From a virus: a stretch of 51,383 bases of DNA. The translations under genes were made by a program, and so were the position numbers. The DNA lies in the IMG/VR virus record IMGVR_UViG_3300037164_000067, positions 1 through 51,383 of that record. The stretch is one strand, 5' to 3'. Under the pieces are notes generated by a model, which saw only the letters and a list, made by a program, of their open reading frames with translations, was not told where the DNA came from and made no database searches. Position 1 is the first letter of the stretch, and each line of letters starts with the position of its first letter. Shown here in pieces: positions 1-8,425 of the stretch.

Positions 1-2142
1 GATTCTAATAAATGGTATCCTAATACATGGTTCATTTCAGACCACGGAAATTATTCTTTAGTTGATGATAATGGTAATATTCTTAATGAAATGACTGGTA
101 CTGGTGCTGCAGGTGGTGCAGGTGATACTGGAAGTAATGTAAGTGGTTCAGGGGCATATGTTGGACCTTCAGTATGGGGTAGTGGTGATTTAATGAAAGT
201 AAAGGGTAAATCAAAAGTAAAAACTAAACCAATGTTTCCCGGTGGTACAATAATTCAAGAAAATAAAAATTATCTTGTTGACCCAAGTGGTTTTGAAAAT
301 TTTATTAAAATATTAAATGAAGAAGACCTTTCATATCAAACAAAATTAGGTCAAGAATATAAACAATCTCATACTGGAAGTAATAAAGGATTAGGCGTTA
401 GTGAAATACCACAAACATCAGAACGTGAAAAAAGTAAAAAAGGAATTGATGATAATACATCATTATATATTGGTCAGGATGTCGATAAAATGAGAGATGA
501 CGATGTAAAAATTTTACATAATGATATGACACAAAAACATTCATATTTTCCGCATCCAGATAATCCAAATTTACCTGATGATGGTATTTCAGGTATTAAT
601 CAACAAGGTAAAGAAATAAGTAAACCTTTTGGAACAAACAAAGAAAAAGAAGATAATTTTATTATAGATAAAACAAATGCATTCACCAGTGATGCAGTTA
701 AACATTGGAATAATAAAGACACTGGTATTGAATTAAATACAATAAAAACTGGCGACCCAGACAAACCAAATCTTAATACAATGGAAGAATCAAAAAAAAT
801 CGAAGAAAAAGCTAAGTCAGCATCACAACAACGTCTTTTTGGTATGGCACATGCAGTACAAAAGGGCGAATTATCTCCAAATAAAGTTAGTGATAAAGTT
901 AATAAAATTGCAAAAAATGTTAGTAAAAAAGATGTTGAAGATTTCGCTTCAACTAAACATGATAAATTACCTGACAAGGTAGATGAAGATTCTACAACAA
1001 TGGCAAATGCATCAAAAATGCAACCTAAAGAAGATTCAATGTCAAACAAAATGGATAATACTACAATGCCTGTTGGTATGCAACAAACAAGTGGTGGTAT
1101 GAACGAAGATTTTAAATTATTAGAAGAATTAAATAACGAATTGAATGCTTATTCAATTCATCATCAAAAATTAATAAAAATGAGTGAAGATAGAAAACCA
1201 TCTGCATTGGTTTTAAAAGACCGTGTTACTGGTGAAAATCCAGTCAATTTTAAGAAAGACTTACAACATAGTGGTACTAAAGAAATCATTGATGTTGAAA
1301 AAGAACTTCAATGGAAAGACCAACAAACTGATGTTGGCAAAGACCCACAAAAATTAGGTCAGGATATTGAAGAAAAAGAAATTAAAACAACAGATGCTAA
1401 AGGTGATGAATCTTTAAAAAATGTTGGCGATAGTACAAATAATAAAGGTGATGAAATTCCAAAACGTAATATGACAACTGAGGAACAAGATGAAGTTAAT
1501 TTGTATCGTAATGGTCAACATAGTTTGGTTTATGATAATGAACCGGGAAAACGTTTTGAAGACCGCATGAAAAAAGACATGGGTGATAAAGTATATAATA
1601 TAAGACAAAAACAACTTAAATTTAAAGGTAAAGCACCCATGTATAATAAAGACCCACAACCAATTGAAAAAGGTATTGATAAAACACAATTTAATAAAGA
1701 AAAATCTGGATTTAATGATGGTAAGGGTCTTAATGAATCAATGGTTACTGGTAGATATATTGATGCTTTAGACAAAAGACGTTTAATTGATTTTAAATTA
1801 AATGAAGTAAAAAATTTAATTACTCCATCTGGAACTGCAAGACAAACAGGTTTGTTTGAACTAGATTTTACTGGATTAGGTAATACATATAATAGTAAAA
1901 CAATTGATAATAAAGTAATCGTTAATGAAGCAGTTGTTAAAGCAATGTCAGAACATAAATTTTATACAGATGGTAAGATAGTATTTGCGATTAAAAATCC
2001 TGTTCAGAAATTAAATGAAAATGAACAAAAAGTAGAAAAACCAGTAATAAATGAACAAATGGATAAAATGAAACATTTACTTGGCTACAATCCCGAAACA
2101 TTTACAAATACGAATAATGTAAAGAAAAATAGAGGATTTTAA
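1..2142 (+). CDS. Large hydrophilic phage protein, 5' end outside window (possible virion or prohead protein)
   Basis: The frame is open from the first base of the window, so the start lies upstream; 714 codons are visible. Before the first internal Met (position 91) it reads WFISDHGNYSLVDDNGN, a Ser-Asp-His-Gly-Asn segment I have seen in other large-phage proteins. A Gly/Ser/Thr-rich linker follows, then a long Lys/Asp/Asn-rich region with no recognisable domain. The last 30 residues (EQMDKMKHLLGYNPETF, ending KKNRGF) form a compact tail. The composition suits a virion, scaffold or internal protein, but no function is proven. The gene precedes a small membrane protein by 3 nt. Confidence 0.7.
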   Translation, partial: DSNKWYPNTWFISDHGNYSLVDDNGNILNEMTGTGAAGGAGDTGSNVSGSGAYVGPSVWGSGDLMKVKGKSKVKTKPMFPGGTIIQENKNYLVDPSGFENFIKILNEEDLSYQTKLGQEYKQSHTGSNKGLGVSEIPQTSEREKSKKGIDDNTSLYIGQDVDKMRDDDVKILHNDMTQKHSYFPHPDNPNLPDDGISGINQQGKEISKPFGTNKEKEDNFIIDKTNAFTSDAVKHWNNKDTGIELNTIKTGDPDKPNLNTMEESKKIEEKAKSASQQRLFGMAHAVQKGELSPNKVSDKVNKIAKNVSKKDVEDFASTKHDKLPDKVDEDSTTMANASKMQPKEDSMSNKMDNTTMPVGMQQTSGGMNEDFKLLEELNNELNAYSIHHQKLIKMSEDRKPSALVLKDRVTGENPVNFKKDLQHSGTKEIIDVEKELQWKDQQTDVGKDPQKLGQDIEEKEIKTTDAKGDESLKNVGDSTNNKGDEIPKRNMTTEEQDEVNLYRNGQHSLVYDNEPGKRFEDRMKKDMGDKVYNIRQKQLKFKGKAPMYNKDPQPIEKGIDKTQFNKEKSGFNDGKGLNESMVTGRYIDALDKRRLIDFKLNEVKNLITPSGTARQTGLFELDFTGLGNTYNSKTIDNKVIVNEAVVKAMSEHKFYTDGKIVFAIKNPVQKLNENEQKVEKPVINEQMDKMKHLLGYNPETFTNTNNVKKNRGF

Positions 2143-2145
2143 TAT

Positions 2146-2514
2146 ATGGATGTTAATAAAATAACTAAAGAACAATTTGATACCGCATATAATAAGTATC
2201 TGCCAAATAAATGGATTAAATTCGCTTACAAATATTTTTCAAATGAAACTGAAAAGAAAAACATGTCATTAAAAAATACTATTTTATATGTTTTATTTGG
2301 ATTATTTGGTGTTGGATTTATATGTACTATTTTTGGTTTATCAAAACCAATAATAGTTACTATTACAATTATATATAGTATTTTACTTGTAGTACTTGTA
2401 TTTTATTTATTCAGTGCAGTGTTTCTTAACAATCTTAGAATAAATAAAATTTGTGAAAAACTCAATATAACTAAAGAAGAATATAATACTTTAGTTACAA
2501 AAATTTATAGCTAA
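2146..2514 (+). CDS. Small membrane protein, two transmembrane segments
   Basis: 122 aa, not recognised. A basic cytosolic-looking N-terminus of about 45 residues is followed by two hydrophobic helices (about residues 46-68 and 72-95) joined by a short loop, then a polar C-terminus containing a possible helix-turn-helix-like stretch (KLNITKEEYNTLV). It starts 3 nt after the preceding gene and ends just before a strong hairpin terminator, so it is probably the last gene of that transcript. Confidence 0.7.
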   Translation: MDVNKITKEQFDTAYNKYLPNKWIKFAYKYFSNETEKKNMSLKNTILYVLFGLFGVGFICTIFGLSKPIIVTITIIYSILLVVLVFYLFSAVFLNNLRINKICEKLNITKEEYNTLVTKIYS

Positions 2515-2539
2515 TTTGAGATTAATTTCTTAAATTTGT

Positions 2540-2567
2540 AAGGGTATTATGTATTTAATACCCTTTT
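2540..2567 (+). terminator. Intrinsic terminator after the membrane protein gene
   Basis: A 10-bp perfect stem (2540-2549 AAGGGTATTA with 2556-2565 TAATACCCTT), a 6-nt loop and a short T run. It separates the upstream structural transcript from the inserted homing endonuclease gene. Confidence 0.75.
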
Positions 2568-2575
2568 ACATTTAT

Positions 2576-2586
2576 AAGTATTTATG
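2576..2586 (+). promoter_or_regulatory. TATTTATA-type phage promoter candidate
   Basis: AAGTATTTATG lies 14 nt before the ATG of the endonuclease gene and just after a terminator. The same AAGTATTTATA-like element sits at similar distances before several other genes in the window (near 17.2, 34.9, 38.7, 43.3 and 47.5 kb). Confidence 0.45.
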
Positions 2587-2600
2587 AGAAAAATATAATA

Positions 2601-3497
2601 ATGGCAAGGAGATTAACAAATATTACTTTTATTGAAAAGGCAAATATTATTCATAATAATGAATATGATTATTCATTAGTTCAATATGCTAATAATTATA
2701 CTAAAGTAAAAATAACATGTAAAAAACATGGAGTTTTTGAGCAAACACCTCATAATCATTTAAATGGTCAGGGTTGTCCTAAATGTGGAAAAATAAAAAA
2801 TCATTTATCTATCATACTAACAAATATTGAATTTATTGAAAAAACAAAAGTTATTCATGGTGATAAGTATGATTATTCATTGGTTGAGTATGTTGATTCA
2901 AAAACAAATATTAAAATAATTTGTCCTATTCATGGTATATTTGAACAAACACCAAATGACCACTTAAGTAATAAGGGTTGTTCTAAATGTGCTGGAAATT
3001 ATATGGATAATAAATATTTTAAAGAAAAGTCAAATAAAATTCATAATAATAAATATAATTATTCATTAGTTGAATATAAAGATAATAAAACTAAAATAAA
3101 AATTATTTGTCCCATTCATGGTATATTTGAACAAAGAGCAAATAATCATTTATGTGGTATTGGTTGTTCTAAATGTAAACAAAGTAAAGGAGAAATTCAT
3201 GTTATGAATTTTTTAAAAGAAAATAATATTAATTTCGAATATCAAAAGAAATTCAATAATTGTAAATATAAGTCATATTTATTTTTTGATTTTTATTTAC
3301 CTAAATATGGTACATGTATTGAATATGATGGAATACAACATTTTAAATCAATTAAGTTTTTTGGAGGTGAAATTGGATTTGATGTACAACAGAAAAGAGA
3401 TAAAATGAAAGAAGAATATTGTAAAAATAACAATATAAATCTCACTAGAATTAAATATGATGAAAATATAAAAAATAAATTGAATTTATTAATATAA
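2601..3497 (+). CDS. Free-standing homing endonuclease: three DUF723-type repeats plus Vsr/PD-(D/E)XK-like nuclease
   Basis: 298 aa. Three tandem repeats of about 60 residues (starting near 9, 75 and 135) share the pattern F.EK...IH...YDYSLV.Y.....K..I.C..HG.FEQ....H....GC.KC, so each has a Cys-His-Cys-Cys set that could hold zinc and bind DNA. The C-terminal 100 residues carry FFDFYLP and CIEYDGIQH, typical of Vsr-like or EDxHD nucleases. It sits alone between a terminator and the lysozyme gene with its own promoter-like element, which fits a mobile gene inserted between structural genes. The family assignment is from motifs; target and activity are unknown. Confidence 0.75.
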   Translation: MARRLTNITFIEKANIIHNNEYDYSLVQYANNYTKVKITCKKHGVFEQTPHNHLNGQGCPKCGKIKNHLSIILTNIEFIEKTKVIHGDKYDYSLVEYVDSKTNIKIICPIHGIFEQTPNDHLSNKGCSKCAGNYMDNKYFKEKSNKIHNNKYNYSLVEYKDNKTKIKIICPIHGIFEQRANNHLCGIGCSKCKQSKGEIHVMNFLKENNINFEYQKKFNNCKYKSYLFFDFYLPKYGTCIEYDGIQHFKSIKFFGGEIGFDVQQKRDKMKEEYCKNNNINLTRIKYDENIKNKLNLLI

Positions 3498-3504
3498 TTA
3501 AATT

Positions 3505-4191
3505 ATGGTAAGTACGATAAGTAAGGAAAGATTGGCAGCATTAAATTGTGTTTTAGGACTTGATTGTAGTAAATATCAAGCAGATATTACTTGGAGTAAA
3601 GCAAAAGCAGCAGGAATTGATTTTGCATTTGTAAAAATAACCGAAGGAACTACAGGACATGAAGATAGCATTTATAATGTAAGGAATAGAGTTCTTGAAG
3701 CACAAAAAAATAATGTTAAAATATCTTATTATCATTTTTGTCGCCCCGGAGATATCAATAATCCCGAAGATGATGCTAATGCTGAAATAACTAATATTAT
3801 TAATCATTATAATATATTACCAAAACCTAATTTTCCATTAGTTTTAGATGTTGAAGCATATGCAAACAATATTATTTGGAGTGATACAGAAAAAATTGAC
3901 CATATGAATAAATTTATTACGGCATTTATTAGTGGATTAAAACAACGCAATATTTCAGTTATTATTTATTCATATAGAAGTTTTATTAATACAAATACTA
4001 ATCATAGTTTTGGCTCAAATCCGCTTTGGGAGGCAGCTTATTTAGACGACCCAGAAAATTATCAACCAGCAGTACCACAAGGATGGTCAGAATGGAAAAT
4101 TTGGCAATTTACTGAAAAAGGACTAATTGATGGTTATGTTGGTGATATTGACTTAAATATAATGAAAAAAGATTTTTTTAATAAATTTTAA
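3505..4191 (+). CDS. GH25-family muramidase (endolysin or virion lysozyme)
   Basis: 228 aa, about one GH25 catalytic domain with no added cell-wall binding domain or signal peptide. Diagnostic motifs: LGLDCSKYQ near residue 18 (catalytic Asp), KITEGT, YYHFCRPG, LVLDVEAY near residue 115 (catalytic Asp-x-Glu), IYSY, and WQFTEKG...GDIDLN at the end. The enzyme hydrolyses the MurNAc-GlcNAc bond of peptidoglycan. With no signal peptide it would need a holin, or act from the virion. It is followed by a gene that starts within its stop codon (TAATG). A second peptidoglycan enzyme, a transglycosylase, lies at 8.4-9.1 kb. Confidence 0.9.
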   Translation: MVSTISKERLAALNCVLGLDCSKYQADITWSKAKAAGIDFAFVKITEGTTGHEDSIYNVRNRVLEAQKNNVKISYYHFCRPGDINNPEDDANAEITNIINHYNILPKPNFPLVLDVEAYANNIIWSDTEKIDHMNKFITAFISGLKQRNISVIIYSYRSFINTNTNHSFGSNPLWEAAYLDDPENYQPAVPQGWSEWKIWQFTEKGLIDGYVGDIDLNIMKKDFFNKF

Positions 4192-4616
4192 TGAGTAGTG
4201 TTCAAAAATATATTATAGTTAAAGATAGAGTTGAAATCTATAAAGATTTTGCTATGAATTTATTATATTATATTTTTAATTATTATATTGATAGAGAAAG
4301 TTTAAGTGCTGATGAAGATATTCGTAATCACTATATATGGTGTTTTAATAAAGTTTGTGATGAATTTAAACAAGAAAGTATTGATTTTAGTCAAAATAAA
4401 GAGTTAAAAGAATATTTTTATGCATATTATTACCATCAATTTTATAAAGTTAATAATAATCAGGATACATCAATAGGATATTATGAAAAATTTTGGAGAA
4501 ATATATTCGAAATTGATAATCAAAAGAACAAAAATATAATTAATATCTTAATTGAAATATATAATATTTATGACAAATCAATTAATCAAGAAAAAAATGT
4601 TTTAGAGATTGTCTAA
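4191..4616 (+). CDS. Uncharacterised phage protein
   Basis: 141 aa, rich in Tyr, Asn and Ile, without membrane segments or recognisable motif. It starts in the stop codon of the lysozyme gene (TAATG overlap), so translation is probably coupled; a role in the lysis or virion module is only suggested by position. Confidence 0.65.
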   Translation: MSSVQKYIIVKDRVEIYKDFAMNLLYYIFNYYIDRESLSADEDIRNHYIWCFNKVCDEFKQESIDFSQNKELKEYFYAYYYHQFYKVNNNQDTSIGYYEKFWRNIFEIDNQKNKNIINILIEIYNIYDKSINQEKNVLEIV

Positions 4617-4622
4617 AAATCC

Positions 4623-4653
4623 TTGCATATTGTATTTATTATAATTAAATTTA
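4623..4653 (+). promoter_or_regulatory. Bacteroidota-type promoter candidate
   Basis: TTG at 4623-4625, 20 nt spacer, then TAAATTTA at 4646-4653, one base from the Bacteroidota -7 consensus TAnnTTTG. It lies in the only gap before the 4694 gene. Confidence 0.45.
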
Positions 4654-4693
4654 CGAACATAAAAATAATATTATTTTAAAACCAAAAAGAATT

Positions 4694-4975
4694 ATGGCAA
4701 ATTTGAAACTTGATTTATTAAATTATTTAAACAACAACAAGTATTATGAAGAACTTGAATTAGTTCGTCTTGCATCAGACCCAAATACAAATTATAAAGA
4801 AAAAATTGATAACATGGCTTGTAGACTTCGAAGCATTTCAATTTTGAATGCACAAATTGGTTTAGTTGCCCAATATTTTCAAGAACCAGCACCCGTACCT
4901 GCTGCCGAAACAAATACTCAGCAACAAGTAATACCTAAAGGACAAGTACATCAAGGTCAGAGTCACGGTGAATAA
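4694..4975 (+). CDS. Small phage protein with Pro/Gln-rich tail
   Basis: 93 aa. The first 65 residues look helical and amphipathic (LDLLNYLNNNKYYEELELV); the tail is Ala/Pro/Gln/His-rich and probably disordered. First gene after a candidate promoter and first of a run of four closely spaced genes (4694-6064). The family is not recognised. Confidence 0.65.
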   Translation: MANLKLDLLNYLNNNKYYEELELVRLASDPNTNYKEKIDNMACRLRSISILNAQIGLVAQYFQEPAPVPAAETNTQQQVIPKGQVHQGQSHGE

Positions 4976-5169
4976 TGAATATATTAACTGAAATATATCA
5001 ATTTTTATTTATATCTTCCATCATTTTTATGATATATATCTTTGGTGATTTAGTTATAAAAATGTATGGGAGGTTTAAATTAGACAAAGAAACACAATTT
5101 GTTTTAACAATTTCTGAAAAAATCATATTATGGATTTCTTTAGGAATATTTTTTACATATTTATTTTAA
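4975..5169 (+). CDS. Small membrane protein, possible holin-like
   Basis: 64 aa with two hydrophobic helices (about residues 8-28 and 45-63) separated by a basic loop. It begins at the last base of the upstream stop (TAATG). The size and topology would suit a class II holin, and the muramidase gene is nearby, but nothing in the sequence proves this. Confidence 0.6.
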   Translation: MNILTEIYQFLFISSIIFMIYIFGDLVIKMYGRFKLDKETQFVLTISEKIILWISLGIFFTYLF

Positions 5170-5697
5170 ATGAAAACAATTGAATTAGCACTACAGCTAG
5201 TAGAAGGTTACTTAATTTCAATAACTCGAAATACTGTCAATGGTTGGTATGAAATAGAAATTGGAATACCGAATAATTGGGTTTTTGACGAAAATGATGA
5301 AATTAAATGTGAAATTTTAGCTGAAGATAAATCAGGTAAAATGATAAAAATATCACCTAAAAATCAAAATATTGTTATTGATGACCTAATTGCATTTTTT
5401 GAAATTATTATTAACACCAATAAGAAAATTGCCGAAAAAGAAGAAGAATTTAAATTGCAAATGGAAGAAATGAAAAAGGGTCTTGAAAAAAAAGCAAGTG
5501 CATTCTTTAAAGAATTAGATGAATTAAAAGAAAATTCATTTAAGAAAATTAATGATAATTTCGTTAAAAACATACATAAAGACAATAATGATGAAAAGAA
5601 ATTAAAAAAAACCAGACAACCTAAAGTAATTTTATCTACTGGTGAAACAAGTACAACAAAAACAACCACAGAACTATTAGAAATCGATAAAGAATAA
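5170..5697 (+). CDS. Coiled-coil phage protein
   Basis: 175 aa, directly adjacent to the preceding stop. The N-terminal half (to about residue 90) looks like a small beta-rich domain; residues about 93-145 form a Glu/Lys-rich coiled coil (KEEEFKLQMEEMKKGLEKK), followed by a Thr/Ser-rich tail. Similar small proteins occur in the structural regions of large phages. No function assigned. Confidence 0.65.
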   Translation: MKTIELALQLVEGYLISITRNTVNGWYEIEIGIPNNWVFDENDEIKCEILAEDKSGKMIKISPKNQNIVIDDLIAFFEIIINTNKKIAEKEEEFKLQMEEMKKGLEKKASAFFKELDELKENSFKKINDNFVKNIHKDNNDEKKLKKTRQPKVILSTGETSTTKTTTELLEIDKE

Positions 5698-5701
5698 TTT
5701 T

Positions 5702-6064
5702 ATGACTATTGATAAAAAAATATTATCAATTGATTATAATGATGATGATAAAGATATTACAGCATTTAATGAATATCTTGAAACAGATACTGTACGAAAG
5801 AAAAATCAAACAATTTCTGAAATTGAAAAAATGGGTAATTTTTATCTAAAAGAAATTAATAAAAAAAAGAAACAAAAAGAACTTAAAAAAACTAAACTAA
5901 TTCCATATATCATAAAACATTCAAAAGGTAAATATGATGTTGATGATATTGAGGAATTAAATTCATATAGTTTCGAAGATATTCAAGATATTTATAATCA
6001 AATAAAAAAAGAAAATCGTTCAACAATTTCAAAATATTTACATTTTCTCTTTAATATTAATTAA
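5702..6064 (+). CDS. Uncharacterised Lys/Asp-rich phage protein
   Basis: 120 aa, starting 4 nt after the previous gene. It has an acidic N-terminus, a very basic middle (KKKKQKELKKTK) and a C-terminal helical part with YDVDDIEELNSYSFEDIQ. No family recognised; probably co-transcribed with 4694-5697. Confidence 0.6.
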   Translation: MTIDKKILSIDYNDDDKDITAFNEYLETDTVRKKNQTISEIEKMGNFYLKEINKKKKQKELKKTKLIPYIIKHSKGKYDVDDIEELNSYSFEDIQDIYNQIKKENRSTISKYLHFLFNIN

Positions 6065-6105
6065 AGATTAATTACATTTGTATTATAATATAAAAACAAT
6101 CGTAT

Positions 6106-6918
6106 ATGGCAAATCAATTATTTGAAGATGTATTTAACAAAGCAAGCATTTATGAAATGCTTTTCTTTAATGTAAAATCAGTTCTTATTTATTCTACACT
6201 TAAAGACCTTGAAGAAAAAAACAAATCTTTATTTGATAGTTGGAAAGATTTAGCGTTTAATAAACATTATCCAGATAAAATATATAAAGACCTTGTAGGT
6301 GATGAACTTCGCCAATTTGAAGAATCCATGTATCAAAATAATGCACCAAACTATCCTGAATATAGTAGAATTATTACTATAACATATGCAATGTTATATA
6401 TGGAAAATGGTACATTGAAAAGAAGTTTAAAAAAATTTACAGGAGAAAATGAACATAATATAATTGAACAATTTATGGATATTTTACATCAATTATCAAG
6501 TGATGGTGAATTATCAACCCCTAAGAATTTTCCAATGCTTTGTGGACATAATATCATAAGTCATGATATTCCCCTTTTAATTAAAAGATTTATAATTAAC
6601 AAAAATAAATTTAAAACAAATAAAGAATTACCATTAATTTTGAAAAAAAGTTTAATTATGAAACCTTGGGAATCTGGTATTATTGATACTATTAATGTCT
6701 GGAAATTCAATGGTTATGATTATATGCCATTAATGCTAATTTCTGATTTTATGAATCTTAAAAGAACGGTAGATTTATTACCAAATAATGAATTATCAAA
6801 ATATTATTGGAATAATGTCGTAGAAAACCCAGAAGAAACTCTTGAATTTATATCATTACAATCAGCTACACAAACAAACCTTGTCATTCAACTCATGAAT
6901 GAATTAAGACAATTATAA
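6106..6918 (+). CDS. PolB-type 3'-5' exonuclease-like protein with degraded active site
   Basis: 270 aa. Its layout follows the exonuclease family related to the DNA polymerase B proofreading domain (PF10108-type): an N-terminal strand, PEYSRIITIT, LCGHNIISHDIPLLIKRF (Exo II), KPWE, IIDTINVWKF, and a late YW. The Exo I strand reads LFFNVKSV where the family has LFLDIETV, and the Exo III site reads FISLQSATQT where a YC.KDV pattern is usual. So the Asp-x-Glu pair and the last Asp appear lost while the Exo II Asp remains. I infer a non-catalytic, perhaps structural or regulatory role. After the TAA TAA stops the same frame continues for 17 codons (see findings). Confidence 0.65.
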   Translation: MANQLFEDVFNKASIYEMLFFNVKSVLIYSTLKDLEEKNKSLFDSWKDLAFNKHYPDKIYKDLVGDELRQFEESMYQNNAPNYPEYSRIITITYAMLYMENGTLKRSLKKFTGENEHNIIEQFMDILHQLSSDGELSTPKNFPMLCGHNIISHDIPLLIKRFIINKNKFKTNKELPLILKKSLIMKPWESGIIDTINVWKFNGYDYMPLMLISDFMNLKRTVDLLPNNELSKYYWNNVVENPEETLEFISLQSATQTNLVIQLMNELRQL

Positions 6919-6982
6919 TAACAACATAAAGAAATTAATTATCTAAAACAAGAAATTAATAAATTAAAAAAGTAAGATAATT

Positions 6983-7939
6983 ATGGAAATAAAAAAGGGG
7001 TGTGTCATTTCAAGTGGTGGTGCTTGGGGTGCATTCGGTGGTGGTACTTTAGCAAGAATTAATAAAGATTATAACACCATTGTTGGAGTATCAACTGGAA
7101 GTTTATTAGCACCACTTGCTGCATTAAAAGAATGGGAATTACTTAAAGCAGGATACACAACAGTTACAAATAAAAATATTTTTGATACATATTGGTATAA
7201 ACCATATCCTATTTCAAAAACAGGTAATATTAGAATATTACCAATAATAATATCATTATTATTAAAACAAAAAACTATTTGCACATCAAATGTTTTAAGA
7301 AAAACAATTGATAAATTTTTTCCCAAACAATATTTTAATGAATTAAGAAAACAAAATAAAGAAATATTAGTTGGTACACAAAATTTTGCACAAGTACCTT
7401 CAAAAATACATTATTTTAGTTCATTAAATGAAGATTATGAAGATATGAAAGATTGGATGTGGTGTAGTACCAATGTTCCATTTTTTACTTCTTTAGTTAA
7501 AAAAAGTTGGAATAATGAAACTGGAAGTTTTCATGTCGGTTTATGGAGTGATGGTGGTTTAACAGATTTGGTTGGTATTAATCAATTAATAAATAAAGGA
7601 TTTAATGAAATTGATATTATTTTGCATAGAACAAAAAATACTGACGTTTATGAAGGTAAAAAAATTAATAGTCTTATGGAAAATGTAACCACCAGTATTA
7701 ATGCTATGAGATATGATATTGAATTTGAATATTTTTATGATAGAATAAAAAAATTAAATCGACAAGGTACAAAAGTTACAATCTATTGGTTACCAAGAAA
7801 ATTAAGTTCAAATAGTATGATATTTAATCAAGAAGAAATGCTTGCTTGGTGGGAAGAAGGATATAATACGGCATTAGACCCAAAAAGAATTGAGGTTTTC
7901 CAGCCAATTACTAAAAAACAATATTTTAATCGATTTTAA
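6983..7939 (+). CDS. Patatin-like phospholipase
   Basis: 318 aa. The glycine-rich oxyanion loop (SSGGAWGAFGGG, near residue 10), the nucleophile elbow GVSTGS (near residue 35) and the catalytic dyad partner SDGG (near residue 190) are all present and in order. The enzyme family hydrolyses acyl esters of phospholipids. There is no signal peptide, so it would act in the host cytoplasm or be carried in the virion. Its 3' end overlaps by 14 nt a small gene on the opposite strand. It closes the rightward cluster of 1-8 kb. Confidence 0.85.
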   Translation: MEIKKGCVISSGGAWGAFGGGTLARINKDYNTIVGVSTGSLLAPLAALKEWELLKAGYTTVTNKNIFDTYWYKPYPISKTGNIRILPIIISLLLKQKTICTSNVLRKTIDKFFPKQYFNELRKQNKEILVGTQNFAQVPSKIHYFSSLNEDYEDMKDWMWCSTNVPFFTSLVKKSWNNETGSFHVGLWSDGGLTDLVGINQLINKGFNEIDIILHRTKNTDVYEGKKINSLMENVTTSINAMRYDIEFEYFYDRIKKLNRQGTKVTIYWLPRKLSSNSMIFNQEEMLAWWEEGYNTALDPKRIEVFQPITKKQYFNRF

Positions 7940-8096
7940 GCCTTAATTTTTCTTTAAGGTCTTCAGGTAAGTATCCATATATATATTGGCTAAATCCTAC
8001 CCAAAAATTCCATTCTGATAGTAATTTGACCTTATCATCATAAGATAGTTTGTTCCAAAGATTATATGCTTCAATATCGTTTTTTATACTTATCAT
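7926..8096 (-). CDS. Small uncharacterised protein (56 aa)
   Basis: ATG at 8096 and TAA at 7926-7928 give 56 aa with a compact Trp-rich composition (YNLWNKLSYDD, SEWNFWVGFSQYIYGYL). It fills the gap between the patatin gene and the next leftward gene and overlaps the patatin 3' end by 14 nt in convergent orientation. A TATTTATT element lies unusually close upstream (8101-8111). Family unknown. Confidence 0.6.
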   Translation of the reverse strand: MISIKNDIEAYNLWNKLSYDDKVKLLSEWNFWVGFSQYIYGYLPEDLKEKLRLKID

Positions 8097-8119
8097 TAAT
8101 AATAAATACTGAAATAGAT

Positions 8120-8425
8120 TTAATTAATCCATTTCAATATATTAGCAAATTTATCTTCAATATATGGTGCATCATAATAACTATCATATTCATCTTCTTC
8201 CATATAAGCACATCTTATATTATAAACTCCATTAAGTAAATAGTTAAACATATCGAACATTGTATCAAAGAAAATATACATATTATTTTCATGATTAAAA
8301 ATAAATGCGAAACTTTCTTTCCATCCATCATTTTCAACTTCGAGAGAATAATTAAATATAATTCCTAATGTTTTACTACCATCAGAATATTGTTCTTCAT
8401 GTGCCGATTTTAGTTTTGTTCTCAT
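8120..8425 (-). CDS. Uncharacterised acidic phage protein
   Basis: 101 aa, acidic and aromatic, with no motif recognised. Its start overlaps the 3' end of the transglycosylase gene by 29 nt, so the two are probably co-transcribed and translationally coupled. Confidence 0.6.
   Translation of the reverse strand: MRTKLKSAHEEQYSDGSKTLGIIFNYSLEVENDGWKESFAFIFNHENNMYIFFDTMFDMFNYLLNGVYNIRCAYMEEDEYDSYYDAPYIEDKFANILKWIN

Noticed and set aside
600-1049. 149-codon minus-strand frame inside the first gene
   Set aside because: It mirrors the Lys/Asp-rich sense frame, is Ser/Leu/Phe-rich with no motif, and the sense frame is clearly coding through the region.
8101-8111. CAGTATTTATT as promoter of the 7926-8096 gene
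   Set aside because: It ends only 4 nt before the ATG, too close for a normal leader, so it was not listed as a separate promoter.
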